NCBI GenBank assembly: GCA_963797565.1
Contig: CAWCPM010000001.1
Location: 1 to 64,000 of the forward strand
DNA: 64,000 nt
Source of the DNA: JAICYJ01 sp963797565
GTDB lineage: Bacteria > Actinomycetota > Thermoleophilia > Gaiellales > JAICJC01
Direction of reading: 5' to 3'
The notes beneath the pieces are model-generated. The model was given only the letters and a program-made list of their open reading frames with translations. It had not been told where the DNA came from and did no database searches. Numbering within the stretch: the stretch's first letter is position 1; every line of letters starts with the position of its first letter. The translations under genes and the position numbers were made by a program. Below, in pieces: positions 8,233 to 16,778 of the stretch.

Positions 8233-9305
8233 ACCGTCACCGGCCCGATCCGGGACGCGAACAGCTCAGCGGCGTTGTCGTGCATGACCGTCTCGCGCCA
8301 TGCTTCTGGCAGCCGCCGGATCATCTGGCCGGGCTCGTCGAAGTCCCAGTGCGGGTAGTCAGACGCGAAGCAGAGGATCCCGGGCGCACCCACCGCCTCC
8401 AGCATCTGGAACAGCAGCCCGTCGTTGCCGTCGGTGTGCTCGAGCGGCTGGGTGGTGAAGCGGATGTGCTCGCGCAGGATCTCGCTCGGACGCCGCTGGA
8501 GCCACGGCACCTCGGAGCGCAGCCCCCGCCAGTTCGTGTCCAGGCGCCAGAGCACTCCCGGCAGCCAGCCGAGGCCGCCCTCCATCAGCACGACGCGCAG
8601 GTCAGGCAGCCGCTCGAAGGTGCCGTGGCAGATCAGCGACACCAGGTGGCTCATGATGCTGCAGGCCGAGCCCAGCGTGTGCCACTCGACGTAGAAGCTG
8701 GGCATTCCCGCCCCGCCGGAGCTGTTCGAGATGCCCAGCCCCTCCGCACCGGAGTGGATCGCGACGGGCAGGCCGCGCTCCGCCGCCGCGGCGAACACCG
8801 GCAGGTAGCGCGGATCGCCGTAGGGGCGCTCCGACCCGCCGCACAGCAGCACCGCCGCGAAGCGAGCGTCCGCCGCGACGCGGTCGATCTCCTCGGCCGC
8901 GGCCAGCGGATCCTGGGCGGGGACGATGATGGTGCCGCGCAGCCGTGGGTCTGCGTCCAGCCAGCAGTCGCGCAGCCAGTCGTTGTGGGCTCGGGCGTAG
9001 GCGGCGGCGCGGTAGGGGCTGGCCATCAGCGAGACGGCGATGCCGTCGTCGGCGGTGAGCAGCCCGATGTCGATGCCGTAGGGGTCGAGCAGCTCGCGCC
9101 GCACCAGGTCGGGCGTGCTGGCGGGCATGCCGCCGGTGCCCGGCTCCAGCTCGGCCCGCATGAAGCCGGTGGGGTGTACCCAGGTGTAGCCGGGCGTGCC
9201 CAGCAGCGGCCCCTGCTCGCGGAACCAGTCCCGCTGGCCCCGCTCGACGAACCCGAGGAACTGCTCGCGGTCGCCTATCTGGACGTGGATGTCGCAGTCG
9301 ATCAT
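8229..9305 (-). CDS. Amidohydrolase_2 family metal-dependent hydrolase/decarboxylase
   Basis: A 358-residue TIM-barrel protein of the ACMSD-like amidohydrolase family. The metal-binding DxH is at residues 5-7 (CDIHV), PVAIHSG gives the barrel histidine and the CFASDYPHWD motif near the C-terminus gives the conserved Asp. The family includes decarboxylases and hydrolases of ring-cleavage products. The ATG at 9305 is preceded by GGAGAGG (9316-9322 on the reverse strand). It is the first gene of the Rieske/MttB operon and is read away from the TetR regulator. Confidence 0.85.
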   Translation of the reverse strand: MIDCDIHVQIGDREQFLGFVERGQRDWFREQGPLLGTPGYTWVHPTGFMRAELEPGTGGMPASTPDLVRRELLDPYGIDIGLLTADDGIAVSLMASPYRAAAYARAHNDWLRDCWLDADPRLRGTIIVPAQDPLAAAEEIDRVAADARFAAVLLCGGSERPYGDPRYLPVFAAAAERGLPVAIHSGAEGLGISNSSGGAGMPSFYVEWHTLGSACSIMSHLVSLICHGTFERLPDLRVVLMEGGLGWLPGVLWRLDTNWRGLRSEVPWLQRRPSEILREHIRFTTQPLEHTDGNDGLLFQMLEAVGAPGILCFASDYPHWDFDEPGQMIRRLPEAWRETVMHDNAAELFASRIGPVTV

Positions 9306-9324
9306 GTTCGGGCGGCCTCTCCGG

Positions 9325-9344
9325 TAAGATTGGACAGATGTCCA
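9325..9344. promoter_or_regulatory. TetR -10 element and overlapping operator dyad
   Basis: TAAGAT (9325-9330) is a -10 element 7 bases before the tetR ATG, so that mRNA should begin at or next to the start codon. TGGACA-GA-TGTCCA (9331-9344) is a perfect dyad that covers the transcription start and the ATG at 9338. It is well placed for the TetR protein to block its own promoter and the divergent operon. Confidence 0.6.
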
Positions 9345-10033
9345 GACTAGCGCAACGGCAGCCGCCACGCCGGCACCGCGCCGACGGCGACCGCAGCCGC
9401 CGCGCGATCCTGGAGGCGGCTCTGCGGCTCCTGCGGGACGACGGTCTGGCTGCCCTCACCCACCGGGCGGTGGCGCGGGAGGCGGGAGTGTCGCTGGCGC
9501 TCACCTCCTACCACTTCGCCACGAAGGAGAACCTGATCTCCGAGGCGCTCGACCTGGCCGTGGCCGAGACCACCGACAGCCTGCGCGCGATCGCCGGCGA
9601 GCTGGCCTCGGCGGATGCGACGCCGGAGATGGTGGCCGACCGGCTCAGCGACCTGATGATGGGCCGCCTCGGCGACGAGCGCCTGGCCGTGGTCTCGGTC
9701 GTCGAGCTGTCGCTGGCGGCCGCCCGGCGTCCCCAGCTGCGCCCCGCGAACGCCGCCTGGAACGACGCCTACAGGGCGATCGTGGTCGAGTTGCTGGCCG
9801 GCTGTGGCATCCGCCAGAGCGACCAGGCGGCGCGGCTGGTGGTGGCGACGCTTGAGGGGCTGGCTTTCCTGCAGGTGATCGAGGCCGATCCGCGGTTCGA
9901 GCAGCGCTCGCTGCGCCCGGCGCTGCGGCACCTGCTGAGGGCGCTGGCCGCTGCCGCGTGCTCCGGGGCTCATGGACTGCCGCCTCCCGTCCGATACCTC
10001 TCAGGCGGCGTCAGCGCCCGCGTCGCCAATTGA
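9338..10033 (+). CDS. TetR-family transcriptional repressor
   Basis: A 231-residue protein with a typical TetR N-terminus: SRRAILEAALRLL helix 1 and a helix-turn-helix at about residues 40-62 (THRAVAREAGVSLALTSYHF, then KENL). The C-terminal ligand domain is helical and unclassified. It is divergent from the amidohydrolase-Rieske-MttB operon with only 32 bases between starts, so that operon is its most likely target. The dyad at 9331-9344 is the likely operator. Confidence 0.88.
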   Translation: MSRLAQRQPPRRHRADGDRSRRAILEAALRLLRDDGLAALTHRAVAREAGVSLALTSYHFATKENLISEALDLAVAETTDSLRAIAGELASADATPEMVADRLSDLMMGRLGDERLAVVSVVELSLAAARRPQLRPANAAWNDAYRAIVVELLAGCGIRQSDQAARLVVATLEGLAFLQVIEADPRFEQRSLRPALRHLLRALAAAACSGAHGLPPPVRYLSGGVSARVAN

Positions 10034-10058
10034 TCATTTACGAAGGAGCCCAGAACCC

Positions 10059-11084
10059 ATGGCATCTCCCGATTCACCCACCTGCCCCACCTGTCAGGCC
10101 GTGCTCGTGCTCGGCGCAAACGGCTACGACACGTTCTGGTCGTGCCCGAACGGCCACGGCGCCGCGTGCACGATGACGGCCGCCTACGGCCACGTGCAGG
10201 AGGACGAGATCAAGGCGATCTGGCAGGGCTCGACCGATGCCGCCGCGGGCGAGCGTTCCTGCCCGATGTGCGGCAAGCCCATGGTCGATGTCAGCGTCGG
10301 AGTGGATGCCGACGAGGTCGAGGCCGGCCAGCCCGGTGACGGCGCCGACACCGTGACGGCCAGCGTCGCCGTCTGCCGCGAGGACGAGCTGTTCTGGCTG
10401 GACGCGACGGTGATCGGCCAGCTGCCCAAGGACATTCCCAACCCCGCGCCGCCGCCGGTCGACGAGCACGCGCTGGAGGCGGTGCGCGCCACCTTCGTCG
10501 CCGGCCTCGCGGCCAGCGAGGAGCGCACCGGAGTGCTGTCGCGGATGGCGTCGGCAGTGACCGGCCGGCGCACGCCGCTGACTGTCGATCCGATCTCGCC
10601 ATCCGCCCTGCCGCCGCTCCCGCCGACCGCCGTGCGCCGGCGCCGGCGCCGGAAACCCCGCCCGCACCGCCTGCCGCACCCGCGGCGGCCGCACCGGAGA
10701 CCGACGAGCCGAGTGATCGGGTGGCTTGAACACTGGTGGGCGGGTGATCCCGGCACCGCCTTCTCGGACTTCGCGGGCATTGCCGGGCTGCTGCTCACCG
10801 CCGCCGCGCTGCTGTGGGCGTGGTGGCACACTCGCTGCCGGGTGATCTGGTGCTACCGGCCGGGACGGCACCCGGTCAGGGGCACGACCTGGAAGGTCTG
10901 CCCGAATCACCACACGCTGGCCCACCACACGGCCCTGCACCGCAAGCACGCCGCCAAGCACCCGAACCGGCTGGCCCACGGCGAGTCGTGGACCACCGCC
11001 GCCGACACGGCTGCGGAGCCCGCGGTCAGTCCGGCAGCAGCGGCGGTGGCGATCGCTGATCGCGGCCCAGCGACGCAGCCCTGA
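10059..11084 (+). CDS. Zinc-ribbon protein joined to an actinophage-type membrane protein
   Basis: The open frame of 341 residues holds two unlike parts. Residues 1-190 carry CxxC pairs (Cys9/Cys12 and Cys68/Cys71, plus Cys29) typical of a zinc ribbon, then an acidic stretch. From residue 219 on (a GTG at 10713) comes a WLEHWWAGDP start, one membrane helix and the CYRPGRHPVRGTTWKVCPNHH block, which resembles a small membrane protein common in actinobacteriophages. The linker is Arg-rich. In the -1 frame it would read as a Pro/Ala/Glu tail ending at 10729, so a one-base error and two separate genes are likely. AAGGAG (10043-10048) supports the ATG. Confidence 0.55.
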   Translation: MASPDSPTCPTCQAVLVLGANGYDTFWSCPNGHGAACTMTAAYGHVQEDEIKAIWQGSTDAAAGERSCPMCGKPMVDVSVGVDADEVEAGQPGDGADTVTASVAVCREDELFWLDATVIGQLPKDIPNPAPPPVDEHALEAVRATFVAGLAASEERTGVLSRMASAVTGRRTPLTVDPISPSALPPLPPTAVRRRRRRKPRPHRLPHPRRPHRRPTSRVIGWLEHWWAGDPGTAFSDFAGIAGLLLTAAALLWAWWHTRCRVIWCYRPGRHPVRGTTWKVCPNHHTLAHHTALHRKHAAKHPNRLAHGESWTTAADTAAEPAVSPAAAAVAIADRGPATQP

Positions 11085-12216
11085 TCACGGCCGCCGATCC
11101 GTAGCGGTCCCGCACCTGATCGAGCGCGGCGTCCAGCGCGTCCCGGTTGCGGCGGTCGAAGGGAAGCTGCAGCTGCAGCGCTGAGCCGTCGTCCAGGTTG
11201 GTGACGGCGACGCCCACCAGGGTCAGGCCGCGGCGCTCGATCATGGGCCTCGCGGTCAAGAGCAGCGCGCGCGCCGCCAGCAGGATGGCCTGCGTCTGGG
11301 CGGTCGGATACGGCATCGTGTGCGATCGCGTAACCCGGGTGAAGTCATCGAAGCGCAGGCGCAGCACCACCGTTCGCCCGGCCCGCCCTGCCGCCCGCAT
11401 CCGGCGGGTGACACGCTCCACCAGCGCCGCCAGGTTGGCCTCGATCCGCTGCCACGACGTCGGCCTGCGCCCCAGCGCGTGCTGGGCGCCGATCGAGCGG
11501 CGCCTGCTCCGCGGGCGCACCCGGCGCGGGTCGCGGTTGTGGGCGAGGGCGTGCAGCTGGCGGCCGACGGCCCGGCCCAGCATCGACACCAGGTCTGCCT
11601 CCGTCAGGTCCGCCACCTCGCGCACGGTGGTGATGCCGAGCAGGTGGAGCTTGGCCGACGTGGCCGGGCCGACGCCCCACAGCCGCTCCACCGGGAGCGG
11701 ATGCAGGAAGGCCAGCTCCGCCTCGGGCGGCACCACCAGCAGCCCGTCCGGCTTCGCCACCGCGCTGGCGACCTTGGCCAGGAACTTCGTGCGGGCCACG
11801 CCGACGGTGATCGGCAGACCCACCCGCTCGAGTACCTCGCGCTTCAGCCGGGCGGCGATCTGGGCCGGCGTACCGGTGATGTGCTCGAGGCCGCGCACGT
11901 CCAGGAAGGCCTCGTCGATGGACAGGCCTTCGACCACCGGCGCCATGTCCTCGAACACGCGGTACACGGCCTTGCTGGCCTCCGAGTAGGCCGACATCCG
12001 CGGGGGCACGACGATCGCCTCCGGGCACAGCATGCGCGCCCGCCCGCCGCCCATGGCCGTGCGGACTCCCCGCGCCTTCGCCTCGTAGCTGGCGGCCAGC
12101 ACGACGCCTCCACCGACGATCACGGGGCGGCCGCGCAGCCGTGGATCGTCGCGCTGCTCGACCGACGCGAAGAACGCATCGAGGTCGGCGTGGAGGATGT
12201 TCGCCTCGCCCAACAC
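11026..12216 (-). CDS. dinB: DNA polymerase IV (Y-family translesion polymerase)
   Basis: A 396-residue Y-family polymerase. Catalytic residues are Asp11 (ADLDAFFASVEQ) and Asp101-Glu102 (SIDEAFLD). The HhH segment (WGVGPATSAKLHLLGI) and little-finger region are present. The C-terminus ends LLPD without a clear clamp-binding QxxLF motif, though LQLQLPF near the end may serve. The start is a GTG at 12216 (or the next TTG). A perfect LexA box covers this start. The last 59 bases overlap the convergent zinc-ribbon gene. Confidence 0.92.
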   Translation of the reverse strand: MLGEANILHADLDAFFASVEQRDDPRLRGRPVIVGGGVVLAASYEAKARGVRTAMGGGRARMLCPEAIVVPPRMSAYSEASKAVYRVFEDMAPVVEGLSIDEAFLDVRGLEHITGTPAQIAARLKREVLERVGLPITVGVARTKFLAKVASAVAKPDGLLVVPPEAELAFLHPLPVERLWGVGPATSAKLHLLGITTVREVADLTEADLVSMLGRAVGRQLHALAHNRDPRRVRPRSRRRSIGAQHALGRRPTSWQRIEANLAALVERVTRRMRAAGRAGRTVVLRLRFDDFTRVTRSHTMPYPTAQTQAILLAARALLLTARPMIERRGLTLVGVAVTNLDDGSALQLQLPFDRRNRDALDAALDQVRDRYGSAAVIRAASLGRDQRSPPPLLPD

Positions 12217-12229
12217 GAACGTATGTTCG
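12216..12229 (-). promoter_or_regulatory. LexA (SOS) box of dinB
   Basis: CGAAC-GTAT-GTTCG is a perfect dyad matching the Gram-positive/actinobacterial SOS box (GAAC-N4-GTTC). It touches the dinB start codon and contains TACGTT on the dinB strand, a possible -10. LexA bound here would block dinB until DNA damage. The divergent C45 gene starts 46 bases away and might also be affected. Confidence 0.82.
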
Positions 12230-12274
12230 CACGGATGGCGACCGTGCGTCGAGCGGCGTACACTGACGGCCGCG

Positions 12275-13432
12275 ATGCCGCACGAGACCGATCAGGTGCC
12301 GGAGTCGGAGGCGGGCGGCTGGAAGAGCTGGGTGCCCGAGTCCGTGCGCGGTCATCTGCCCACGGCCGTGACCGCGGGCGACTGGACGCAGTTCGTGCCC
12401 GAAGAGTGGCGCCAGTGGCTGAGCGACTCGCCGGCACCGCGCCCGCAGACCCGCACGCTGCGCTTCATCGGCATCGACGAGGATCGGCCGGGCCCGCGAT
12501 GGAGCGCCCTCTACCGTGAGACGTCGGACGCCTACCGCGGCTGGTGGCTGGCGGGCGGAGGGGGTGACCGGCCCTCTCGTGCGGCCGCTGAGGCGGCGCT
12601 TCATCGCCACATGCCCGAGCTGGCCGACGTCCACGCGCAGCTGGTGGCGCTGGCCGGTGGCGACGACACGGCCGCAGCGATGCTGACCCTGTGGAACCCG
12701 CCACCGTTCATCGTCGCCTGTTCTCAGGTGGTCGTCCCCGATCGCGACAGCGGCGAGCCGGTGCTGCTTCGCAACTACGACTACGACCCGCGCCTGTTCG
12801 AGGCGACGATCTACCGCTCACGCTGGTCGAGTCGGCGCGTGCTCGGCACGGGGGACTGCCTGTGGGGCCTGGTGGACGGCGTGAACGACGACGGCCTGGC
12901 GGTGTCGCTGACGTTCGGCGGGCGCCGCGAGGTGGGCGAGGGCTTCGGCATCCCGCTCGTGATCCGCTACCTGCTGGAGGTGGCCGCCGACGTCGCGGAG
13001 GGCATCGAAGTGCTGCGGCGGCTGCCCCACCAGATCTCCTACAACGTCACGCTCTGCGACCGATCCGGCCGGGTCGCCACCGTGATGATCGCCCCCGATC
13101 GCCCCGCGCTGGCAACCGGCCGGCGCGCGGTCACCAACCATCCCGAGACCGTCGAGTGGCCGGAGCACTCGGCCTGGGTGGGCAGCGTCGAGCGGCTCAC
13201 CCTGCTCGAGGCGATGTCGTCCGCGGGTGCCGACGACGTCACGGTGACGGAGGCGCTGCTACAGCCGCCGCTGCTGGCGCGGGAATGGGACGCCGGATTC
13301 GCCACGCTCTTCACCGCCGCCTACCGGCCCGCGTCAGGACGCCTCGACTACCACTGGCCGGGCCGGCGGCTGCCGCTGGCGCTGGATGCCGCCCTGCCGG
13401 AGCTGTTCCAGGTCGAGCTGGGCGGTCCCTGA
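12275..13432 (+). CDS. C45-family peptidase / acyl-CoA:6-APA acyltransferase-like Ntn hydrolase
   Basis: A 385-residue protein of the C45 family. After a pro-region of about 148 residues comes the conserved Cys149 (FIVACSQ), which in this family becomes the N-terminal nucleophile after self-cleavage. The motif VLLRNYDYDP and the NVTLCDRSGRVA segment follow. Members cleave or transfer acyl groups on amide bonds; the substrate is unknown here. A -10-like TACACT (12259-12264) lies 10 bases before the ATG, and there is no clear ribosome site. No signal peptide. Confidence 0.8.
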   Translation: MPHETDQVPESEAGGWKSWVPESVRGHLPTAVTAGDWTQFVPEEWRQWLSDSPAPRPQTRTLRFIGIDEDRPGPRWSALYRETSDAYRGWWLAGGGGDRPSRAAAEAALHRHMPELADVHAQLVALAGGDDTAAAMLTLWNPPPFIVACSQVVVPDRDSGEPVLLRNYDYDPRLFEATIYRSRWSSRRVLGTGDCLWGLVDGVNDDGLAVSLTFGGRREVGEGFGIPLVIRYLLEVAADVAEGIEVLRRLPHQISYNVTLCDRSGRVATVMIAPDRPALATGRRAVTNHPETVEWPEHSAWVGSVERLTLLEAMSSAGADDVTVTEALLQPPLLAREWDAGFATLFTAAYRPASGRLDYHWPGRRLPLALDAALPELFQVELGGP

Positions 13433-13436
13433 AGGG

Positions 13437-14138
13437 CTACTCCTCCTCCTCCTCCTCGGATGGCCCGCCCTTGAGCACCGTCGTCGCCACCCGGATGCCG
13501 TAGCGGCCGGGGATCAGCGCGAAGTCGATCACCTGTCCGACCACGCTGCCGCCGGGTGCGCTCTCGACCATGTCCTCGAGCAGCTCCTCGGATGCCTCCA
13601 GCACATCCTCGCCGGTCTCGAGCATCCCGTCCGCCGAAGGCACCATGGCCGACACCATCCGCGCCTGGGCCTCGTCGGCGAGGCCCGCACCGAGCTTCTC
13701 CAGCGACTCGCGCACGCGCTGCACGGCGTCGTCGCGGGCCCGCTCGCGTTCCTCGATGGAGGGGGTGGGGCGGCTCAGCAGGTGGCGGACCCGGGACAGC
13801 GGCAGAGCCGCCACCGCGATCCCCACCACCAGCCACACGGCCGCGAGCAACAGCGGCGCACGCCAGCCCGACAGCGATCCCGACAGGCCGCGCACGGCCG
13901 CCCAGTTGGCGAGCAGGAACGCGGTTCCGAGTGCCACCGCGGCGATCGCTGCGGCGGTGGCGTCGCGGCCCGCACGGCGCACATCCGTCTCGTGCCGTGC
14001 CGCGGCCAGCTCCGCCTCGCGCAGCACCAGCACGCTCGAATCGCGCCCGAACCGTTCGACCAGCTCCATGATCGAGTCGTCATCGTCGTGCTGGTCGGGA
14101 GGTGAGACCGCGTCTTCCTGCTCGGGTTCAGCCGTCAT
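13437..14138 (-). CDS. Phage holin superfamily / DUF1469-like membrane protein
   Basis: About 233 residues from the ATG at 14138 (AAGGGG just upstream). An N-terminal acidic stretch and amphipathic helix (RFGRDSSVLVLREAELAAAR) precede two transmembrane helices (about 72-93 and 103-125), as in the actinobacterial putative holin family. A long charged C-terminal region follows. The protein ends in six glutamates encoded by a short TCC repeat at 13441-13458. Chromosomal copies of this family are common and are not evidence of a prophage. Confidence 0.65.
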   Translation of the reverse strand: MTAEPEQEDAVSPPDQHDDDDSIMELVERFGRDSSVLVLREAELAAARHETDVRRAGRDATAAAIAAVALGTAFLLANWAAVRGLSGSLSGWRAPLLLAAVWLVVGIAVAALPLSRVRHLLSRPTPSIEERERARDDAVQRVRESLEKLGAGLADEAQARMVSAMVPSADGMLETGEDVLEASEELLEDMVESAPGGSVVGQVIDFALIPGRYGIRVATTVLKGGPSEEEEEE

Positions 14139-14290
14139 CGTCACCCCTTGTCGACATTCGTGCCGGCGATCACAGGTCACCTGTGAGTCTACCGGGAGGT
14201 GCTTGGTCGTTTTGGGAGTCCGTCATCGTGCCGCTCGCCCGTGCGGTATAGGGTTGCGGAAGCGTCACGACTCTTTGGGGGGTCAGGGCT

Positions 14291-16624
14291 GTGAAACCTG
14301 TCACGAACGATCGCGGATCCGGAGCGGCCGACCGCCCGGTCGTTCGTGCGCCGCGACGCGGCGCGCGGCGCTCTGACCCTCTCGAGACCAAGCTCGAAAC
14401 CCCGCACCCCAAGGGGCTGGTGCCGCGGCCGGCGCTGGTGCGGACGCTGATGGCGTCGGACGCTGCGGTGATCGCGATCGCCGCACCGGCCGGCTACGGC
14501 AAGTCGGCGTTGCTGGCCGAGTGGTCGGCCGCCGATCCGCGGCCGTTCGCCTGGGTGTCGGTCGACGCGGCCGACAACGACCCCGGCGCGCTGCTCCGCT
14601 ACATCGCGGCGGCCTATACCGACGTGGCGCCGATCGATGCCAGCGTGCTGGACGTCGTCGCGGAGGCGACGACACAGCCCTGGCCGGAGGGCGCAGCCAT
14701 CCTGGGCGCCGCCGTCTCACGCATCCATCAGCCGGTCGTGCTGGTGCTCGACGGCGGCGGCGACCTCGTCTCATCCGGCTCGGCTGCCGTGCTCGAGCGG
14801 TTGATCGACCACCTCGGCCCCGGCTCCGTGATGGTCGTGTCTGGCCGCGAACCATCCGCCCTGCCGTTGCCGAAGCTGCGCCTCGAGCGGCGGCTCCTGG
14901 AGCTCGGCCCCGGCGACCTCGCTCTTGACCCGGCTGACTCCCGGCTGCTCCTGGCCGACGCCGGCGTGCGGCTGGCCGATGACGACTTCGATCGGCTTCA
15001 TGAGCTGACCGAGGGCTGGCCGGCGGGTCTGGTGATGGCCGCGATGTCCCTCCGCCGAGCCGGACAGCGCGGGGTGCTGCCGGCGGGCAGCGGCATCAGT
15101 GGCGACGACCGCTTGCTGGTCGACTACGTGCGCGCCGAGGTGCTGTCGCGCCTATCCCACAGCGACGTGCGCTTCCTGACGCGTTCGGCCGTGCTGGATG
15201 CGATGAGCGCGCAACTCTGCGACGCGGCGCTGGGGCTTCCCAACACGCCGCAGCGGCTGCACCGCAACGTGATCCGCAACCTGTTCGCGATCCCCAACGA
15301 CAACGGCTATCAGTCGTACCGGTACCAACGGCTCTACCGGGAGACGCTGCTGGCGGAGCTGGCCATGCGCGAGCCGGAGGCCGAGGCCGACGTCTGCCGG
15401 CGGGCGGCGGAGTGGCTCGATGGCCGCGGTGAGAAGCAGCTCGCCGCCGGCTACGCGCTGCGCGCCGGTGAGACCGATCTGCTGGCCCGTCTCGTCGGCG
15501 ACGTGGCACTGGAGGCATATGGCCGCGGCCTTGTCGAGCAGGTCGAGAGCTGGCTGCAGCCGTTCGACGGTGAGCGGCTGCTCCTCCGCCATCCGGCGGT
15601 CGGCGTGATCGGAGCCTGGGTACACGCCGCCCGTGGCCGGGCCGAACAGGCGGATCGCTGGAGCCGCGCCGTCCAGCGTGCCGAAGCGGCCGGCCCGATG
15701 CCCGACGACAGCTCGTTTGCAGCATGGGCTGCGGTGCTTCGCGCGGTCGCATGCCGCCGCGGCCTGGACGAGATGCAGGCCGACGCCGAGCTGGCGCTGT
15801 CCGAGCTGTCGCCGTTCAGCTGGTGGCGCGCGACCGCGCTCGTCGCGCTCGGCGTCTCCCACCAGCTGGCCGGGCGGGCGGCGCAGGCCGATGCGATGCT
15901 GGCCGAGGCCGCCGACACGGCGGCGGCCGGCGGCTCGGCGGACGTCCACGCCCTGGCGCTGGCTCAGCGGGCGCTGGTGGCGCTCGACGATCGCAACATC
16001 GGACGTGCGCGCGCCTTCGTCGACGAAGCGTCACAGCCTGCGCTGGTGGCACAGCTGCGGCCGTCGGCGTTCGCGCCCGTGCTCGAGGCAGTCGCGGCAC
16101 GCCTGTCGATCGCCCAGGGCGACCCCACCCGGGCGCGGCTGCACCTGGCCCGCGCGCACGAGACGGGTCCGCTGCTCACCTACGCGCTGCCGTGGCTCGC
16201 GGTGCAGTGCAGGCTCCAGCTCGGCCTCACGCATCTGGCGCTGGCCGACGCGGCCGAGGTGCGGACGCTGCTGCTCGAGATCGACGACATCCTGCACCGG
16301 CGGCCGCAGATGGGCTCGCTGCTGGTCGAGGTCGACCGCCTCCGACAGCAGGTGCGAGGGCTTGCCATGGGCTCACAGGAAGGATGGGCTGCGACCCTGA
16401 CGACGGCCGAGCTGCGGCTGCTGCCGCTGCTGGCCAGCCACTGGTCGTTCCGCGAGATCGGCGACCAGATGTTCCTGTCGCGAAACACGATCAAGACGCA
16501 GGCCATCTCGATCTACCGCAAGCTGGGCGTGTCGTCGCGCACGCAGGCGCTCGAGAAGGCCGCCGAGCTGGGCCTGCTGTCGGAGCTGAGCCCGCTGGCG
16601 ACCCGCCCTGTCGAGTTCCGGTAA
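14291..16624 (+). CDS. MalT-type LuxR-family transcriptional regulator (STAND ATPase)
   Basis: A 777-residue STAND regulator. The Walker A motif APAGYGKSALL is at 64-74 and the Walker B region VLVLDGGGD near 152. A winged-helix part and a long TPR-like helical array follow (about 350-690). The C-terminal LuxR helix-turn-helix (LTTAELRLLPLLA, FREIGDQMFLSRNTIKTQ) is at about 698-760. Such proteins bind a small ligand in the TPR domain and activate genes in an ATP-dependent way. The GTG start at 14291 follows a GGGGGG ribosome site. The target is unknown; the gene stands alone. Confidence 0.85.
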   Translation: MKPVTNDRGSGAADRPVVRAPRRGARRSDPLETKLETPHPKGLVPRPALVRTLMASDAAVIAIAAPAGYGKSALLAEWSAADPRPFAWVSVDAADNDPGALLRYIAAAYTDVAPIDASVLDVVAEATTQPWPEGAAILGAAVSRIHQPVVLVLDGGGDLVSSGSAAVLERLIDHLGPGSVMVVSGREPSALPLPKLRLERRLLELGPGDLALDPADSRLLLADAGVRLADDDFDRLHELTEGWPAGLVMAAMSLRRAGQRGVLPAGSGISGDDRLLVDYVRAEVLSRLSHSDVRFLTRSAVLDAMSAQLCDAALGLPNTPQRLHRNVIRNLFAIPNDNGYQSYRYQRLYRETLLAELAMREPEAEADVCRRAAEWLDGRGEKQLAAGYALRAGETDLLARLVGDVALEAYGRGLVEQVESWLQPFDGERLLLRHPAVGVIGAWVHAARGRAEQADRWSRAVQRAEAAGPMPDDSSFAAWAAVLRAVACRRGLDEMQADAELALSELSPFSWWRATALVALGVSHQLAGRAAQADAMLAEAADTAAAGGSADVHALALAQRALVALDDRNIGRARAFVDEASQPALVAQLRPSAFAPVLEAVAARLSIAQGDPTRARLHLARAHETGPLLTYALPWLAVQCRLQLGLTHLALADAAEVRTLLLEIDDILHRRPQMGSLLVEVDRLRQQVRGLAMGSQEGWAATLTTAELRLLPLLASHWSFREIGDQMFLSRNTIKTQAISIYRKLGVSSRTQALEKAAELGLLSELSPLATRPVEFR

Positions 16625-16778
16625 CCACCGACTGCGGACATCAGCGGGTCGCCGGGTCGTCGCCCAAACAGGGTGAACCGCGTTTTCATCCGCCTTGGAC
16701 TAGGCCGGTCGGCCGCAAGCGTGCACAATGAAGGGCGTCGCGGGCCGCCAATGGTCAGTGACGCCCGGAAGGAGCACG

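Noticed and set aside
13437..14138. Prophage indicated by a holin-family protein
   Set aside because: This family is common on actinobacterial chromosomes and no other phage genes are adjacent.
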